From NCBI GenBank assembly GCA_027924645.1, contig BSBN01000781.1:806001-870000 (forward strand): a stretch of 64,000 nt of DNA, written 5' to 3'. The notes beneath the pieces were generated by a model, which saw only the letters and a list, made by a program, of their open reading frames with translations, was not told the DNA's origin and made no database searches. The stretch's first letter is position 1. Every line of letters starts with the position of its first letter. Source of the stretch: Cunninghamia lanceolata. Lineage: Eukaryota > Streptophyta > Pinopsida > Cupressales > Cupressaceae. Shown here piece by piece: positions 22,541 to 35,161 of this stretch. The translations under genes and the position numbers were made by a program.

Positions 22541-23570
22541 TCCAGATCTGCAAGCCCCTTATCAAATTTGGAAAAATTTTGAGCAAGAGCTTTTGTAGGA
22601 TGCATTTTTGAGCAAAAAAGACCTTACCATTGCGCTCAGAAGGCCCAAAAACCCCTATTTTCATATAAGGCACTCTATATTTTGTTGACAAAAAATTTCT
22701 GGGTGTTTTTTTAGGGTTTCAAAAAAATTGGTTCTATAAAATCCGTACGACCTGTATGGAATCCGTATAGCCGTACAACACCTCGATTTCCATGCCATTC
22801 TCATCTAAGCTGATTTTGATGTTGGATCTGCCTTTGTTTGCATGCCATCTCAATTTTTGTGCATAGGTACAACTGAGTTTTTTATTAATTTCTTAATAAA
22901 AAAGGAATTTTTTTTATTTTTGAGGGCTAGCCCCTAGGGTTTAACCCTAAGTCGCATGGGGGACCAGTCCCTAGCTCCAGGTGCCAGCCCCCAGAGACTC
23001 AGCTCTTGGTCATATGAGTGACCAGTGCCCTAGCCACCAGTCCCCAGAGACTCAACCCTGGTCACATGGGCGTCCAGGAAGGAGCTTCAATAGTGCTTTC
23101 TTTTTGGGCCTCTTTGCCCTAAAGGAGTAGTTTTGGTAAATCGGGCATATCTTGAGTATATGGAGTCATATTTTTAAAAATAAATAGGCGTCAGAAAGCT
23201 GGTTCCGAGAAAAATCCATTAGTGTAGGTATTTTTTCCATAGTTTTCTAATTGGTACAATTTATTGCTGTTTGAAGTCTAGATACCCTTTTTGGCCTCCA
23301 AGCTCGTATATTTTTGCCACAATCTCCAATTTTTGTGATTCTCGCAGTATTGGAAATGTATTAAGGAGCTCTACACAGCCATCTATGAAATTTTTCCAAA
23401 TTATGCCCCAAGTATTCTTTATTCAATTTGTTAGTTTTATAGCTTTTGTTTGATATTCTAGACATTTTGGCACCTGGAGAAGTTCTATTTGTTTTGTTGG
23501 GCTTCATTTATCAACATTAATACATATTCAGATTGTTGATCTCTAATCTGATTTATTTGAGGAGATATAA
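22541..23570 (+). other. element 3 untranslated leader
   Basis: About 1 kb without a convincing ORF. It contains CCGTAC-type words near 22740 and CAGTCCC/CCAGAGACTCA words repeated near 22965-23060. Confidence 0.5.
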
Positions 23571-24174
23571 TGGGTTTTGCGATTCACCCTTATGTGGTAA
23601 CATTAGGTAAGGATAATTATGAGTCTTGACAAAAGGGCATCTTGACACATCTTAGGTGGCTTAATCTTTTTCCTTATCTTTATGGACTCATACCTAAACT
23701 AGAAAAACCTGGGAGGAAATCTGTATGGAAAATTATATTGATCATATTATAGGATTAATTGGTTCTAGTGTTGATTATGACACTATGTGTTCTATCTCAC
23801 ATATTGAGTGCCCACGTACTCTTTGGACTAGCATTTGGGAGATCTATGGAGACCCACATATCTCTCCATTCCCAGATGATCTTGCTATGGATTGCTACAT
23901 ACCTCTTGATGATGCAGATTGCATATCTTTTGATGATGATACAGTTGAGGAGCTTGCATATTTGACAAGTCTTGCTAGTTCAAATGACACAGAGACTTCA
24001 CTTGCTTCTCCTTCTCCTCTTATCGAGATCACATCTGTATTACCTGTTGCTACATCAGATTCTTTGCAACAGGACATTATCAATGTTCCAGAGATAGCTC
24101 ATTGGGACACATCTACCAGACATATCATTATTGTTTATAGATTCCCACCTTGTAGATTTGGAGGACCACATTGA
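23571..24174 (+). pseudogene. element 3 partial copia-type gag
   Basis: From the ATG at 23571 the reading is MGFAIHPYVVTLGKDNYES, a stop, then LTHLRWLNLFPYLYGLIP. After a frame change near 23715 it continues YIDHIIGLIGSSVDYDTMC, then TLWTSIWEIYGD. This is the copia gag (UBN2-like) pattern: N-Y-x-W, a helical stretch ending in a G-x-I-P turn, D..I.G.I..S, W..I...YG. It then runs into a Ser/Asp/Thr-rich tail to a stop at 24174. No zinc knuckle, protease, integrase or RT follows before the LTR. Non-autonomous and broken. Confidence 0.65.
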
Positions 24175-24852
24175 GGACATTTGTCTTCTCTTTCATGATA
24201 GCTTCATTAGAGTTGCATCACTATCATCTGCTTCGAAGATTGTTCTTCATCCTCCTATTCAGTCACAGTTTTGTAGTGGATTGGAGACATTTGAGTAGTT
24301 TTCAAGAGCATCATTGTTGTCTTTGGATCATGTGTAGAGTTTAGAGACATTTATCTTTCTTCCTCTATTTTCCTATCCGAAATGGGAAGACATTATGCAT
24401 ACATCTGTAGTTCTATTTCTTCCCAAGGGGAGGAATGTTGTTCGGCATTCATGCGTCTTCATCTTTATTATGTGTCAAGCATCTTCCAACACTACAGGAG
24501 TCATCTTGAGGAGCGGCTGCATGGTCTCTCTTCTCATCTCTATTTTGGGAGGGAGCATTTTCTCGCATGGGGTTTCATCCTTCTCACTTTTGGGGGGGTA
24601 TTCATGATTGTACTATTGTGATGGATTTAGTTCTTGGGGGGTCTTAGTTTTAGTCCTTCCATCAAATGTTTATGTACTTGTTGTTTTTTCTCTCTTTTGG
24701 AGAGGAGTTTTATCCCACTAGGTTTTTCTCCATTCTCTGCACTTTATGAGAGATTCTTGTTGTTCATGGGTACCTAATATGGCCTTGCCTGAGACCCATT
24801 CTTGCATTGGTTGCATGTTTTTCATTTCTCCCTAAGTTGCAATTATGGGGGG
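24175..24852 (+). other. element 3 3' untranslated part
   Basis: No domain is recognised. GGTTTTTCTCCATTC and other pyrimidine-rich stretches near 24720 recall the 3' untranslated part of copia elements. It ends in the G-rich PPT candidate just before 24853. Confidence 0.5.
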
Positions 24853-24936
24853 TGTTAGTGTAATTAAATATTTAATTACACTTTAATAAATTTACTTAGG
24901 GCTAATTTTAGTCTTAGGTTATTCTTAAGTCATATT
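24853..24936 (+). repeat. element 3, 3' LTR, left piece
   Basis: Starts TGTTAGTGTAATT and matches 21409 onwards. It is cut after CATATT by element 4; the LTR resumes at 32516. Confidence 0.85.
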
Positions 24937-26056
24937 TGTTAGAATTTGGGCAGACAACTAGGAGGGGGGGTGAATCAGTTGTCTCAAAACTTTAACACTT
25001 GCTGCAATTAATTCTTCTCTACCACTTATTTACAGATCATTATTAAAACCATGAAAGCATGAATCAATAACACATGAGCAGAAACACAAATAACACACTT
25101 GACACCAAGATTTTAATGTGAAAACCTGGTTAAGGGAAAACCATGGTGGAGGTTAGTCCACAAAAATTAATACCCTGTTAAAAGTATTACAAATGGGGAA
25201 GGCACATGCCTTCGGGCTCATTGCTCAAAGAGGCTCACTGCCTATAGAAATGATTACAAGAAGATTACAGAGTGTTTGAACTAATGAAAAGCATCTACTA
25301 ATGCAATAATTTAGTTCCGGTTAAGTATAGAATACTGATCTTACACACTTCATCCTTTCTTTGCTCTGTTTACTATTCTGCCATGATTTGGTCCTCAGAT
25401 CTCTTTTCTTTTGCACTTCTTTTTGCCTTTTTTGCACTTACTCCATCACACATCACAAATCACACACCACCACACTCAAATCCATCAGCTATATATATAT
25501 CCGCATCAAGAAATTCAATCGACTGTAGTCAACTTCAATAAAGCTTAGAACATTTATTAAGCACTCTGCCCTGTTGACTGAATCTATGCACAAACATCAA
25601 TGCAGATCAAAAAATTGTGTTCCCAAATCATCAATCATGTTGGCCAATACCACTGATTATCACTAATTTCTTATCCAACAACTTTTTTGCATTCGAGCCA
25701 AGATCAAATACTAGGTCACCCTGTTCTTCTTCTGACTGTGCTGACTAACTGGAACCTAATACTCAAATCCTTACAAATTTTGAATCCTTTATCACCGGAG
25801 GCTAAATATCTGGATTTAGGTAGTCCTGACAATCCTTATTACTCCCTCAGATCTGCAGTACACTGTGATTTACTACCGGAGAGATCCGGACCAAGATACT
25901 GGACCCTTTCACATGCTCTATTTCTGACATCTGGACTTAGAAAAATCTTCACTCTAACTTCTGGTATGAACAAATCATGAAATGTAGATATGTAAGGTAG
26001 ACTTAGTTGCCATTAATGACAACACCTGTCATACATAGTAGTGTCTCTTTCCAACA
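24937..26056 (-). repeat. element 4, 3' LTR
   Basis: It pairs with 31332-32515. The TA run here is only 11 bases (25490-25500), against 59 in the partner, and a short GCTTACTTCCCAGA stretch present in the partner is missing. Confidence 0.85.
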
Positions 26057-26240
26057 ATCTCCCCCTTTGGCATTGATGGCAACACTTAGCGAAAAATGAC
26101 TAAGTGTCAGAACAACTCCCCCTTTCTATGTATACTTATGCTTTTCACTATTCTCCAATGCTCCCCCTTTACTAGATTCCTCATTTTTCACTACTCTTCA
26201 CTCTTCCTTTGACATCAATGGCAAAGGTTGGGATCTGTAA
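26057..26240 (-). promoter_or_regulatory. element 4 repeated polypurine tracts
   Basis: Reading on the minus strand, AAAGGGGGAG-type tracts occur next to the LTR (26057-26068), near 26116 and near 26160, embedded in repeated TGACATCAATGGCAA/TTGGCATTGATGGCAAC words. The one adjacent to the LTR is the likely plus-strand primer; the others may act as additional primers, as described for Sireviruses. Confidence 0.65.
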
Positions 26241-26305
26241 ACCAAAATTTACACAAAAATTCTATATACCAGGCCACATATGTACAAACAATCCTTAAGT
26301 CCTAT

Positions 26306-29300
26306 TTACATATACTTGAGTACATCTCCAAAAAAGTTCTTCAATTTTGCCAGCTCACTATCCTAGCTCTTCTTCTTGGTGTTCAAAATTGAGATATGGC
26401 CACTAAATAGGAAAGCTTGTGATTCTATCATTCGCAGATCAATGGGATCACTTGATTGAGCTGCAGTTTGGGCTTCAGTTAAGGCATTGAACATTGCTTC
26501 CATTTTGGGGGAAATTAGTCCCCGGAGCTCACTCATCCTTGCCTCAATGTTCTCCTTTTCTTTTGTCAATCTCTTTATTTCTTCAATCAGGCTGATTACC
26601 TAACACTCCTTGCTTTCCCCTGATGTTGTCACAAGATCAAAATATTTGGATATACTAGATAGTTTCTGCTTAGACTCCTTTATTTTATCTTCAATATCAT
26701 CTATACCTTTAGGACAAGATAAGAAAAATTTATATACATTTCCTCCTTTTATAAGAGTATTCTGAATACTCTTTACACTGGTATCCAGCACCATTCTATC
26801 TACTCCAATCACCCCCTTTAGAGAATCAAATCTCTTATTATTTAATTCCTTTTGAACCTTGACCTCTGTAGACTTCTCTAGAGATTCAAAATGAGAACTT
26901 ACTGAGTTTATTAGATTTTTCAATTGGCCAGATGGAGGTGCCAAAGAATCCTTCTGAAAAGCAGGCATGATCTTCTCCAAAATTCCTAATGCTAGGCCAA
27001 GTAGCTCACTATCTTCTATGTGAGACTTCAAAATGTCTTCTCTGGATTTAGCTTGAGCAATGGAGGCCAACTTTATCTTTTGCACTGGAGATAAGCTATC
27101 AAAATTTATTGGACCTTGTATAATGTCCTAATCTTCTTCAATTTGTTTGTCTCTTTCCAAAATTTCCTTCACTGATTCTACAGTGTCTCTTGCCCAAAAT
27201 GATGATGTATCTATTTGATCCTTACTGGTACTATCAACCAGATTGTCCTGCTTGGGCTCTTCATCAACCTTTGCAATCTCTACTTCATTTTCATTTTTCT
27301 CCTTGGCCTTTTCTACTTCTTGGTCCTCTCCTTCTAATTCATGCTTTTTATTCTTCAATGAATCGTCTTCAATTTGATCATCTGCTTCAACATTCATCTT
27401 TGTATCTTCTTTGCAAGATTGATCTGGAGGAGTTTGAATACCTCCTGTATCATCAGTTTCATCTGTCATCTTTACATCTTCCTCTCTGAAATAGAAGAGT
27501 CATCTAACTCCGCTTGCTTCTCATTGATCTTAAATTCTTCAACATCTGAAATTGAGGAGTTGATCCCATCATCAATCTCCTTTTCAATAATAGGAAGATT
27601 ATGTCTTTTCATTGCATTCAAAAGAATCTCCTGAGTACCTTTGACTATCTCATTTGTTTCACCAAGCATGAGTTTATTCATTCTCTTCTTACTCCTGAAG
27701 TCATCCTTCACTTCCTTCAATATCATGTTCATCTGATCTGGAGTAATCTGAGGGCACAAATTTATCAACACATGCTCCCTAATCTCCATGTCTTTATGTT
27801 TTGTATTTTCTTTTCTTAACTCTAGAATATCTGCAAGACTTTTTGGGATTTTAGAAGTTATTTCAATCAAAAACTTATTGTAGATGTTCAAATATTTGAC
27901 TGTTGCTTCTTCTAGAACCCTCTTATCAGCATCACTATAATGATCAATGAATTCAGTCATCAGCCTTAAGTTGCCATATACAGTGACTGATTTGATGATG
28001 TCATCCTTAGAGAGAGTGGGATTTTCAATATATGTTTTAGTCTTTTGCCTCTTGCTTTCTTTTTTTCTTTTGGAGGGCTTCTCCTTGGACACCTTGACTG
28101 CTTTTGTGCCTGATGCCTTTAATTCCTTGACTTCAATATCAGAATCAGTTTCTTCTTCATCATTCTTCATGCTTTTATATGTCCAGGAGGCCTTAGTTTT
28201 CACCCTTTTCCCTTCTTTTCTGGATGATTTTCCTTCCAGTTTCTTAGGTTTGGCAGGTTTTGGGGAAATAGGGGCAGCAGCAGAGCTTCTGGTTTTTCTA
28301 GGCTAGTTGGAGGAGACTTCCGGAGCACTTCCTTGTTTCTCATCATGCTTCTCCTTCTCATTTTTTTCTATCCTTTCTCTGTTCTACCTCACAACTTCCT
28401 TAGTTATGCCAATACTTTCAGCATACATCTCTACTTGCTTCTGAACGTTCCTTTTGATTTCTAGTTTTCTGAGCTCAACATGCAATTTCATACTTAGCTC
28501 CTTATATGTTCCAAATCTTCAACTGTGGTATCCTTTGGCTTGCTTAAAAGGTGTTGAGCATACCTATCTAATACTTACCCATCAACTTCATAACCCATAG
28601 GCATAATCCATACCATTCTTGGTTCAACAACTTACATTAAACATTGATCTGTCTACCAAAAAACAAACTGTATCCTTGTATTTTTCAACTATAGAAGAAG
28701 GAATTCTCTCCCTTGAATGCATCATGCTCTAAATTGTTTTGAAATATCCCTAGAGAGCTATCTTTTGGGCATTGGCATCTCCAATATTGTTCAAGTGCTC
28801 TCTTATCTAAATAGCAATAGGTTTATTATTGGTCCAACACATGTTTTTCTTGTCGGGTAACTCGTTCATGAAATAGAAGAACAAACATAAGACCAGTGTA
28901 CCATATTTGAAGGTGTTCTTCTTATCCTTCTTTACCTTATTCAAATTTTTCATCAACTAGTTCTGCAACAACTCACACAAGTCATAATCAACATTCTCTC
29001 TCAACTTCTGATAAGCTGCATAGATAGCCATACTAGATACAAAATTTTCCCTGCTGGAATGATAAATCTTGTATCCAATCACCATTGAAGAAAACTTAAC
29101 ATCCAGATCAATAATGTCATTTATAGTCATTACCCTTTTGTCAAACTTTGAACTAGTAGCATTAGTCACAATTTGATTTTTTATAGCCTTCAACATTGGC
29201 AATCCACCGGATGAGTTTAATCCTGTCACGGCTTTGATGGCATCCTTGGTGATTTTGAAAGGTTTCATTAGCCATATAAACTCACCATGCATACGGATTA

Positions 29301-29622
29301 AAACATACCGGATCCATTCATCTTCATCGAAGCATGGAAACCCTATAACCTGAATGAAATGTTTATCATGCAATGCCTTATACTCAGGTTTAAGACTGTG
29401 AATTTCATCCCTCAGATGATTCTTAAACAAATCCATAAACTTTGAGTTTCCAAATTCATCCATGCTGGCATGAATGTAGGCCCTAATATCCTCAACATGT
29501 AATATACCATATGGAACACTTGAAAATGCACCTAACAAGTCCACTTCTACTGATTTGTGTGGATGCTTCTTAAATTTGGGTCAGGGCCTTTCAGTAATAT
29601 CAACAACCAATGGTGTAGCCAT
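26306..29622 (-). pseudogene. element 4 ORF2, large protein of unknown function
   Basis: ATG at 29622 (MATPLVVDITERP). One frame runs to about 27472, then a single frame change leads to the end near 26306: roughly 1,105 codons. In-frame stops include codon 14 (TGA where the element 5 copy has Arg) and codon 222 (TAG). Parts in order: a conserved region at codons 20-330 (SVPYGILHVEDIRAYIH, AIKAVTGLNSSG, MVIGYKIYHSSRENFV, YDLCELLQN); a Lys-rich stretch near codon 510 (KPSKRKKESKRQK); a helical block; a Glu/Lys/Asp-rich segment; and a helical C-terminal third (DILKSHIEDSE, then LAKLKNFFGDVLKYM). I see no protease, polymerase, nuclease or zinc motif. Homologous to the split ORF2 of element 5. The N-terminal part faintly recalls plant transposon-associated proteins of unknown function. 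Confidence 0.7.
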
Positions 29623-30009
29623 TGCAAAAGATCACAAGTTCAAAATTTCACAGAAAATACTTTTTTCTTCACAGAGTTAAGGTTAGCAGATGAATTCATT
29701 GGTAACACCTCAAATCCTTGAAATCTTAACTCAGGTGCTTTTTTGCTTGCTTTCTTCGAATGCAAAGTGATCCAAATTCTTGAGTGAGTGACCTTTTATC
29801 CTCCGCAAAACCTAATTCTTTATTGTAATAAATACTTTTCCCTAACACATTCGGTTACACTATTTTGCATACAGTCTATCTTCAATTGCTCCGCAATCAT
29901 TCACATTAGCTTCTTTTCTTCTGGAATTAGCTTCAATAGATCTACAATAGCCCCTTTTTAACTTCATTCATTGTGCTAGATTCAGGCACTCACTTACTGG
30001 CTAGAGGAA

Positions 30010-31263
30010 TTAGATTTTTGAAGCAGCTCCACCTGAGCCAGAGCTCCTAATTAAATTCCTAGAGGAATTATCAACACCAGATTCTAGTGCAGATCCATTA
30101 TCAACATTCATTTCACCTTTATTTACCCATGTTTTGCTCATTTTATTCTGTACCTCATTCACATCAACTTTACCCTTGCCTTTGTCTTGTCTCTGCATGT
30201 TCTGATTTCTATTTACAAGACCTTTTCTATTATTCCTACTTCTGCAGAATCTTGTAATATGACCAGATCTATTGCAATTAAAGCACACAACATTTATTTT
30301 CTTATTTACTTGATTCCCTCTTGATCTACACTAATTTTCCATATGTCCAAATCCATTACATGCAAAACAGTAGCCATTAAAGGAATTGTCATTTCCTCTA
30401 TTGTTAGAGTTATTCGTTATCATACTTATGCATTCATTGGATCTATGACCATACCTCTTACAATTGAAGCATTGACCGGAGAAGGATGGACTACTTTGAT
30501 TCACTCTACTTCTGCATTAAGTAGCTCTATGACCAAATTTATTGCACTTGAAACAACTGCCATTGAAGGATGGATACCTTTGAGCATTGGGTTGTCTTAT
30601 CGGAGGTCTTAGAGGATTCCTTCTTGGATTTCTTGCATCAGGATTTATTTGACCAGATCCAGAGCTTTCACCTTTCTCAAATCCTAGACCATACTTATCA
30701 TCTTCCTTCTTCTGAGTATCAAGAAGCACCTCAAGTTTAGCTGAGCTTATCTTGAATTTCTCTTTATATTCATTTGCAACTTCTAGGTCATGTTTGAGAA
30801 TGACAATTTGCCTTAAAAGTTCTTTTTTGTTGTCTCTGCTTTCATGTAGATTAGAATCTAGATGGCCAGCAATTTTGTCCAATTTGCAGTATTCTTATGT
30901 TCTTTCTTTCAGAGTTTGTTTCAGGTCTTCTTCAGTCTTCTTTCTTTCCTCAATTTCTTTGGTTAACCTCATCACCCCAGATTCCATCTCATGTTTTAGT
31001 ACAACAACTTCTTTAGTTAACTTCACACATTCCTTTGTCTTCTCTTTCAGGGCCTCATCCTTGTCCTTATCTTCATTTTGATTTCCTAGTTGAAGAAGTA
31101 ACTCCTTCCTTTTTCCATTCAATTTGCTCAATTTTTCTTTTAAGGTCTCAATGAAGTATTCAACATCTTTAAGGTTCTCTTGCAGTTCCTTGACATCAGC
31201 TCTAGACTGATCAAGATCTTCTAAAGCAAGTTTAAGTTGTTCCTGGAGGTTGTATGAATCCAT
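30010..31263 (-). pseudogene. element 4 ORF1, coiled coil with four CCHC zinc knuckles
   Basis: ATG at 31263 (MDSYNLQEQLKLALEDLDQS), chosen because it follows the PBS closely and starts the heptad pattern. One frame gives 417 codons with three in-frame stops (about 30895, 30515 and 30335) and no frameshift. The first ~230 residues are charged heptads typical of a coiled coil. Then come GLGFEKGESS, a basic Pro/Arg stretch (RPPIRQPNAQRYPSFNG) and four C-x2-C-x4-H-x4-C knuckles (CFKCNKFGH, CFNCKRYGH, CFACNGFGH, CFNCNRSGH) spaced about 35 residues apart. The last two stops sit where Gln precedes the final Cys in other knuckles. Role: probably an RNA-binding gag-like protein, but no capsid domain is seen. 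Confidence 0.8.
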
Positions 31264-31317
31264 TTTAATACCTTCCCAAATCTTCCTCAAGTTGTTAAGC
31301 TTCTTCCAAGGAACCTT

Positions 31318-31329
31318 GTTCTGATACCA
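31318..31329 (-). promoter_or_regulatory. element 4 primer binding site
   Basis: TGGTATCAGAAC on the minus strand, two bases inside the 5' LTR; one base differs from the initiator tRNA-Met type PBS. It is followed by CAAGGTTCCTTGGAAGAAGC, shared almost exactly with element 5. Confidence 0.85.
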
Positions 31330-31347
31330 ATTGTTAGAATTAGGGCA

Positions 31348-31380
31348 GACAACTGAGAAGGGGGGGGTGAATCAGTTGTC
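31348..31380 (-). other. hairpin at the inner LTR end, element 4
   Basis: GACAACTGA (31348-31356) pairs with TCAGTTGTC (31372-31380) around a loop of GAAGGGGGGGGTGAA. The element's RNA would have a C-rich loop just upstream of the PBS. Equivalent hairpins occur in elements 5 and 10. Confidence 0.75.
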
Positions 31381-31899
31381 TCAAAACTTTAACACTTGCT
31401 GCAATTAATTCTTCTCTACCACTTATTTATAGATCATTATTAAAACCATGAAAGCATGAATCAATAACACATGAGTAGAAACACAAATAACACACTTGAC
31501 ACCAAGATTTTAACATGGAAACTTGGTTAAGGGAAAACCACGGTGGAGGTTAGTCCACAAAAATTAATACCCTATTAAAAGTATTACAAATGGGGAAGGC
31601 ACATGCCTTCGGGCTTACTTCCCAGAGCTCACTGCTCAAAGAGGCTCACTGCCTACAGAAATGATTACAAGAAGATTACAGAGTGTTTGAACTGATGACA
31701 AGCATCTACTAATGCAAGAATTCAGTTCCAGTTAAGTACATGATAGTGATCTTACACACTTCATCCTTGCTCTGCTCTATTTACTGTTCTGGCATGATCC
31801 AGTCCTCAGATCTCTTTTCTTTTACACTTCTTTTTTCCTTTTTCACACTTACTCCATCACACATCACAAATCACACACCACCACACTCAAATCCATCAG

Positions 31900-31900
<1 letters not shown>

Positions 31901-31959
<59 letters not shown>
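31901..31959. repeat. TA microsatellite
   Basis: An uninterrupted TA run of 59 bases inside the 5' LTR. The 3' LTR copy has 11 bases at the same place. Confidence 0.95.
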
Positions 31960-31962
<3 letters not shown>

Positions 31963-32515
31963 CATCAAGAAATTCAATCGACTGTACTCAGCTTCAATAA
32001 AGCTTAGACCATTTATTAAGCACTCTACCCTGTCGGCTGAATCTATGCACAAATATCAACGTAGATCAAAAACTTGTGTTCCCAGATCATCAATCATGTC
32101 GGCCAATACCACTAATTATCACTAATTGCTTATCCAACAAATTTTCTGCATCCAGACCAAGATCAAATACTAGGTCGCCCTATTCTTCTTCTGACTGTGC
32201 TGACTAATTAGAACCCGATACTCAAATCCTTATAACTTTTGAATCCTTTATCACCGAAGGCTAAATCTCTGGATTTAGGTAGTCTTTACAATCCTTATTA
32301 CTCCCTCAGATCTGCAACACACTGTGATTTACTATCAGAGAGATCTGGACAAAGATACCAGACCCTGTCACACGCTCTGTTTCTGACATCCAGACTTAGA
32401 CAAATCTTCACTCTGACTTCCGGTATGAACAAATCATGAAATGCAGATATGTAAGGTAGACTTAGTTGCCATCAATGACAACACATGTCATGTGTAGCAG
32501 TGTCTCTTGCCAACA

Positions 32516-32698
32516 ATATTAGGGTTTTTTTTAACTTGCAAATATAAAAGCAAGTTCTCACATGTAATTCTTGAATCCATTTCATTAATTCATCCAATAT
32601 TGTGCAAATTATTCATCTTTGCTTTTTTCTCTTATGGAAGGTAAATCTTAGGTTTTGCAGGTGATCTTGGTGTTATGAGTTAATTATCAACTCCAACA
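32516..32698 (+). repeat. element 3, 3' LTR, right piece
   Basis: Continues with ATATTAGGG, repeating the 5-bp TSD, and matches 21486-21651. It ends CTCCAACA. Confidence 0.85.
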
Positions 32699-32703
32699 AT
32701 TAG

Positions 32704-33346
32704 TTGGGAATCAGAGTGTTCTTCTAACCCATCACTCCACGACCCATTGCATGCTCCTTGTGAGAATTTATAGGCTAAGGAGAAGCAAAGAATACCGTGG
32801 GTAGAGGGAGATAGGCCTCAAAGATAGAACCTATGGGAGAGTTGACAAGATAATGGGATATAGCATGCCATTTAGTATGGGATATAGTATGCCAAAAGTA
32901 GCTCGAAAGGGGGCATATATATCATAGAAGTTAAAATAAATAGGTTATGGATTATTGTACAACATTTCCATGGGGAAAAACATAGAGAGCTAGAAATAGT
33001 TAAGATGATATGTTTAACCTATAGCCTTTGCCTGGAACGGTAACTCCATTCGCAAGGCATTTCAGTGCAATAGGAAGATATCAGACATTGTCATTAACAT
33101 AGCTTATAGGGATACTCAGGGAGTCTTGAACATCATATTTATAATACTTTGTTACCACAGAAAGGAAGATTACCAGATATAGTACGTGCCATACAAGGAA
33201 AAAGCAGGTGAGTTTTATATTTCTTATATATCAGTATCATTTTATTCTAGAAACACTCATAGAGATAGGGTGAAATCGATGGCATAAATATATTTTCTTG
33301 GTGCTAAATTTATAGAAAGATAGTTTTGTATATTTTAACTCAACCG
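32704..33346. other. flank between elements 3 and 5
   Basis: No gene, LTR pair or tandem repeat recognised. A short GGGATATAG/TATGCCA duplication lies near 32855-32890. Confidence 0.5.
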
Positions 33347-34860
33347 TGTTGAATACCCAGAATACTGAGAGGGGGGTGAATCAGTATTGTATAGAACCAT
33401 TCAGATATAAAACATCTTAAACCATTTAGCATATTCAATTGCAGTGAAGTAAGTTATGCATGAAAAAATGAAGCAAAGAAACCATAACACATGAACACCA
33501 AGATTTTTATGTGGAAACCCCAAAAAGGGAAAAACCACAATGAATGTTAGCTCACAATATATTATAACCGGTTAAGGGAATACAAAAATGCTCACTATAT
33601 GTGGACTCACTATCCAAGTGGACTCACTGCCCACTGAATAAGAAAGAGAGCGAAGAAATGTAGAAGTGCTCACTACAGGTGGACTCACTGTCCAAGTGGA
33701 CTCATTGCCCACTGAATAAGAAAGAGAGAGAAGATAAGTAAGACTATTACATTTGCATCTACACATGCATGAATTCACAGTTCAATGAAGCACAAACAAA
33801 ATTCCTTTTTCACTATCCTAAAATATAGTTATGCTCTGCTCTACAGTTATACACACTACTCCATTCCTTCTCAAATCACACAATCAAAATAGAAACATTA
33901 GGGAATCGCATCACCTTACACACCATGTCATATTTATTGCACCGCCATTCAATAGACATCAAAACAAAATCTCCACTTATATATCTGCTTCATCTTCAAC
34001 ATCAACATGTCTCAAACTTAATCACAAATTCTGTGCTAAAATTTAAACTAGAAAATAGGTCGGGGTGGACCTAAAATAGATATCACTTAACACATTATTT
34101 TTACCATTCCTTTAGGACCACTTTACTTATAACACCAAATATGTTGGCCTATTTGAGTGTAGTGTGTAGAATAGCATGGGTCAACCTCAAATTCTAATGC
34201 GGACTAAGCCAAAACATAAAACATATTCTCCTAGGTTGGCTTAACCTATAGAATAACCTTAGATAACATCACAACCTTTGGACTGCACTGCACTAAGTGA
34301 ACTTTATCAGATCGGCTTCAAGAGTAGAGTAATTTAGATGCATGCTAACTGTCAGATCACAACTCAACAACCTAAACTCTAAATCACCTCAAACTTGGAA
34401 CTAACACACTTCAGACATCTAACAACATATCCCCAAATCCACAAACGAAAATGCCTTCATGCGGTGAAATGTGGACTACTAGAAGATACTCACCGTCGCG
34501 GTCATTCACAGTCTATTCAGGTAGTGATACTCAAACCATTTTAACTTACACTCCGGAGACCTTCAAACATTGAAACTTTGAATTTAGATACTAAGAGAAA
34601 TGTGGACCAAGAAACTATAACACCATGCACTGAAAGAGACAGTCCAATACTTTTAGCCAGATTTTCACTAAGTTATCTTCCGGAATAGAACTTCTTGCAT
34701 AAGTATCATTATGAGTATAGACATGGCTTGTGAGGGACATTACTACAACCTCACAACCTAAACTAGTTCTCTCTTTACTTTGTTGCCATCAATAACAACA
34801 CTCCTTGATTGTCATGCACCTTGGTAATCAAGCAATGTATCTAACACAGATATGCCAACA
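33347..34860 (-). repeat. element 5, 3' LTR
   Basis: Begins TGTTGAATACCCAG and ends TATGCCAACA. It contains repeated GTGGACTCACT/CCACTGAATAAGAAAGAGAG units near 33600-33730. The hairpin AATACTGA/TCAGTATT lies at 33361-33388. Confidence 0.8.
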
Positions 34861-35030
34861 ATCTCCCCCTTTGGCATTGATGGCAACACATGATGTAAAA
34901 ACCAACAAAACCACATTCTAAGAGATCTCTCCCTGAGATAGATATTTCCCACATCTGCATCTCTTCATCAAAATTACATTTTTCACATCTGCTTCTCTCC
35001 CCCTTTGACATCAATGGAAAAGGATATGTA
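34861..35030 (-). promoter_or_regulatory. element 5 repeated polypurine tracts
   Basis: AAAGGGGGAGAT abuts the LTR at 34861-34872; a second AAAGGGGGAGAG lies near 35000, again beside a TTGATGTCA word. Same arrangement as in elements 4 and 10. Confidence 0.65.
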
Positions 35031-35161
35031 CTGGATCTCTTATTGTCTAGAGAGCATAAGTATATACAATTGAAAATGTGCTCCCCTAAGTAACTAATTT
35101 TTACACCAAAATTTCAAAATTATCTTGTAACCTTCCGCATATGTACACAAGAAGTCAAGAC

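Larger units (their letters stand above)
24937..32515 (-). mobile_element. element 4: two-ORF pol-less LTR retrotransposon
   Basis: LTRs at 24937-26056 and 31332-32515 begin TGTTAGAATT and end CCAACA. The TSD ATATT is perfect (24932-24936, 32516-32520), and joining the flanks restores the element 3 LTR. A minus-strand PBS lies at 31318-31329 and an AAAGGGGGAG tract abuts the 3' LTR. The 5.3-kb core has ORF1 (coiled coil plus four zinc knuckles) and ORF2 (about 1,100 codons, unknown). No protease, RT, RNase H or integrase is visible. The repeated purine tracts and the GGGGGGTGAAT LTR end recall Sirevirus-type copia elements; that link is inference. Confidence 0.85.
31332..32515 (-). repeat. 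element 4, 5' LTR
   Basis: Partner of 24937-26056. It is 64 bases longer, mostly because of the expanded TA tract. Confidence 0.85.
21409..32698 (+). mobile_element. element 3: copia-like element split by element 4
   Basis: The left LTR starts TGTTGGTGTAATTAAAT at 21409; the right LTR starts TGTTAGTGTAATTAAAT at 24853, is interrupted at 24937-32515 by element 4, and ends CTCCAACA at 32698. Flanks GTTAG (21404-21408) and ATTAG (32699-32703) look like a TSD with one change. A plus-strand PBS follows the left LTR, and a G-run (TTATGGGGGG) precedes the right LTR as PPT. The core (22529-24852) holds only a partial gag. Confidence 0.75.
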
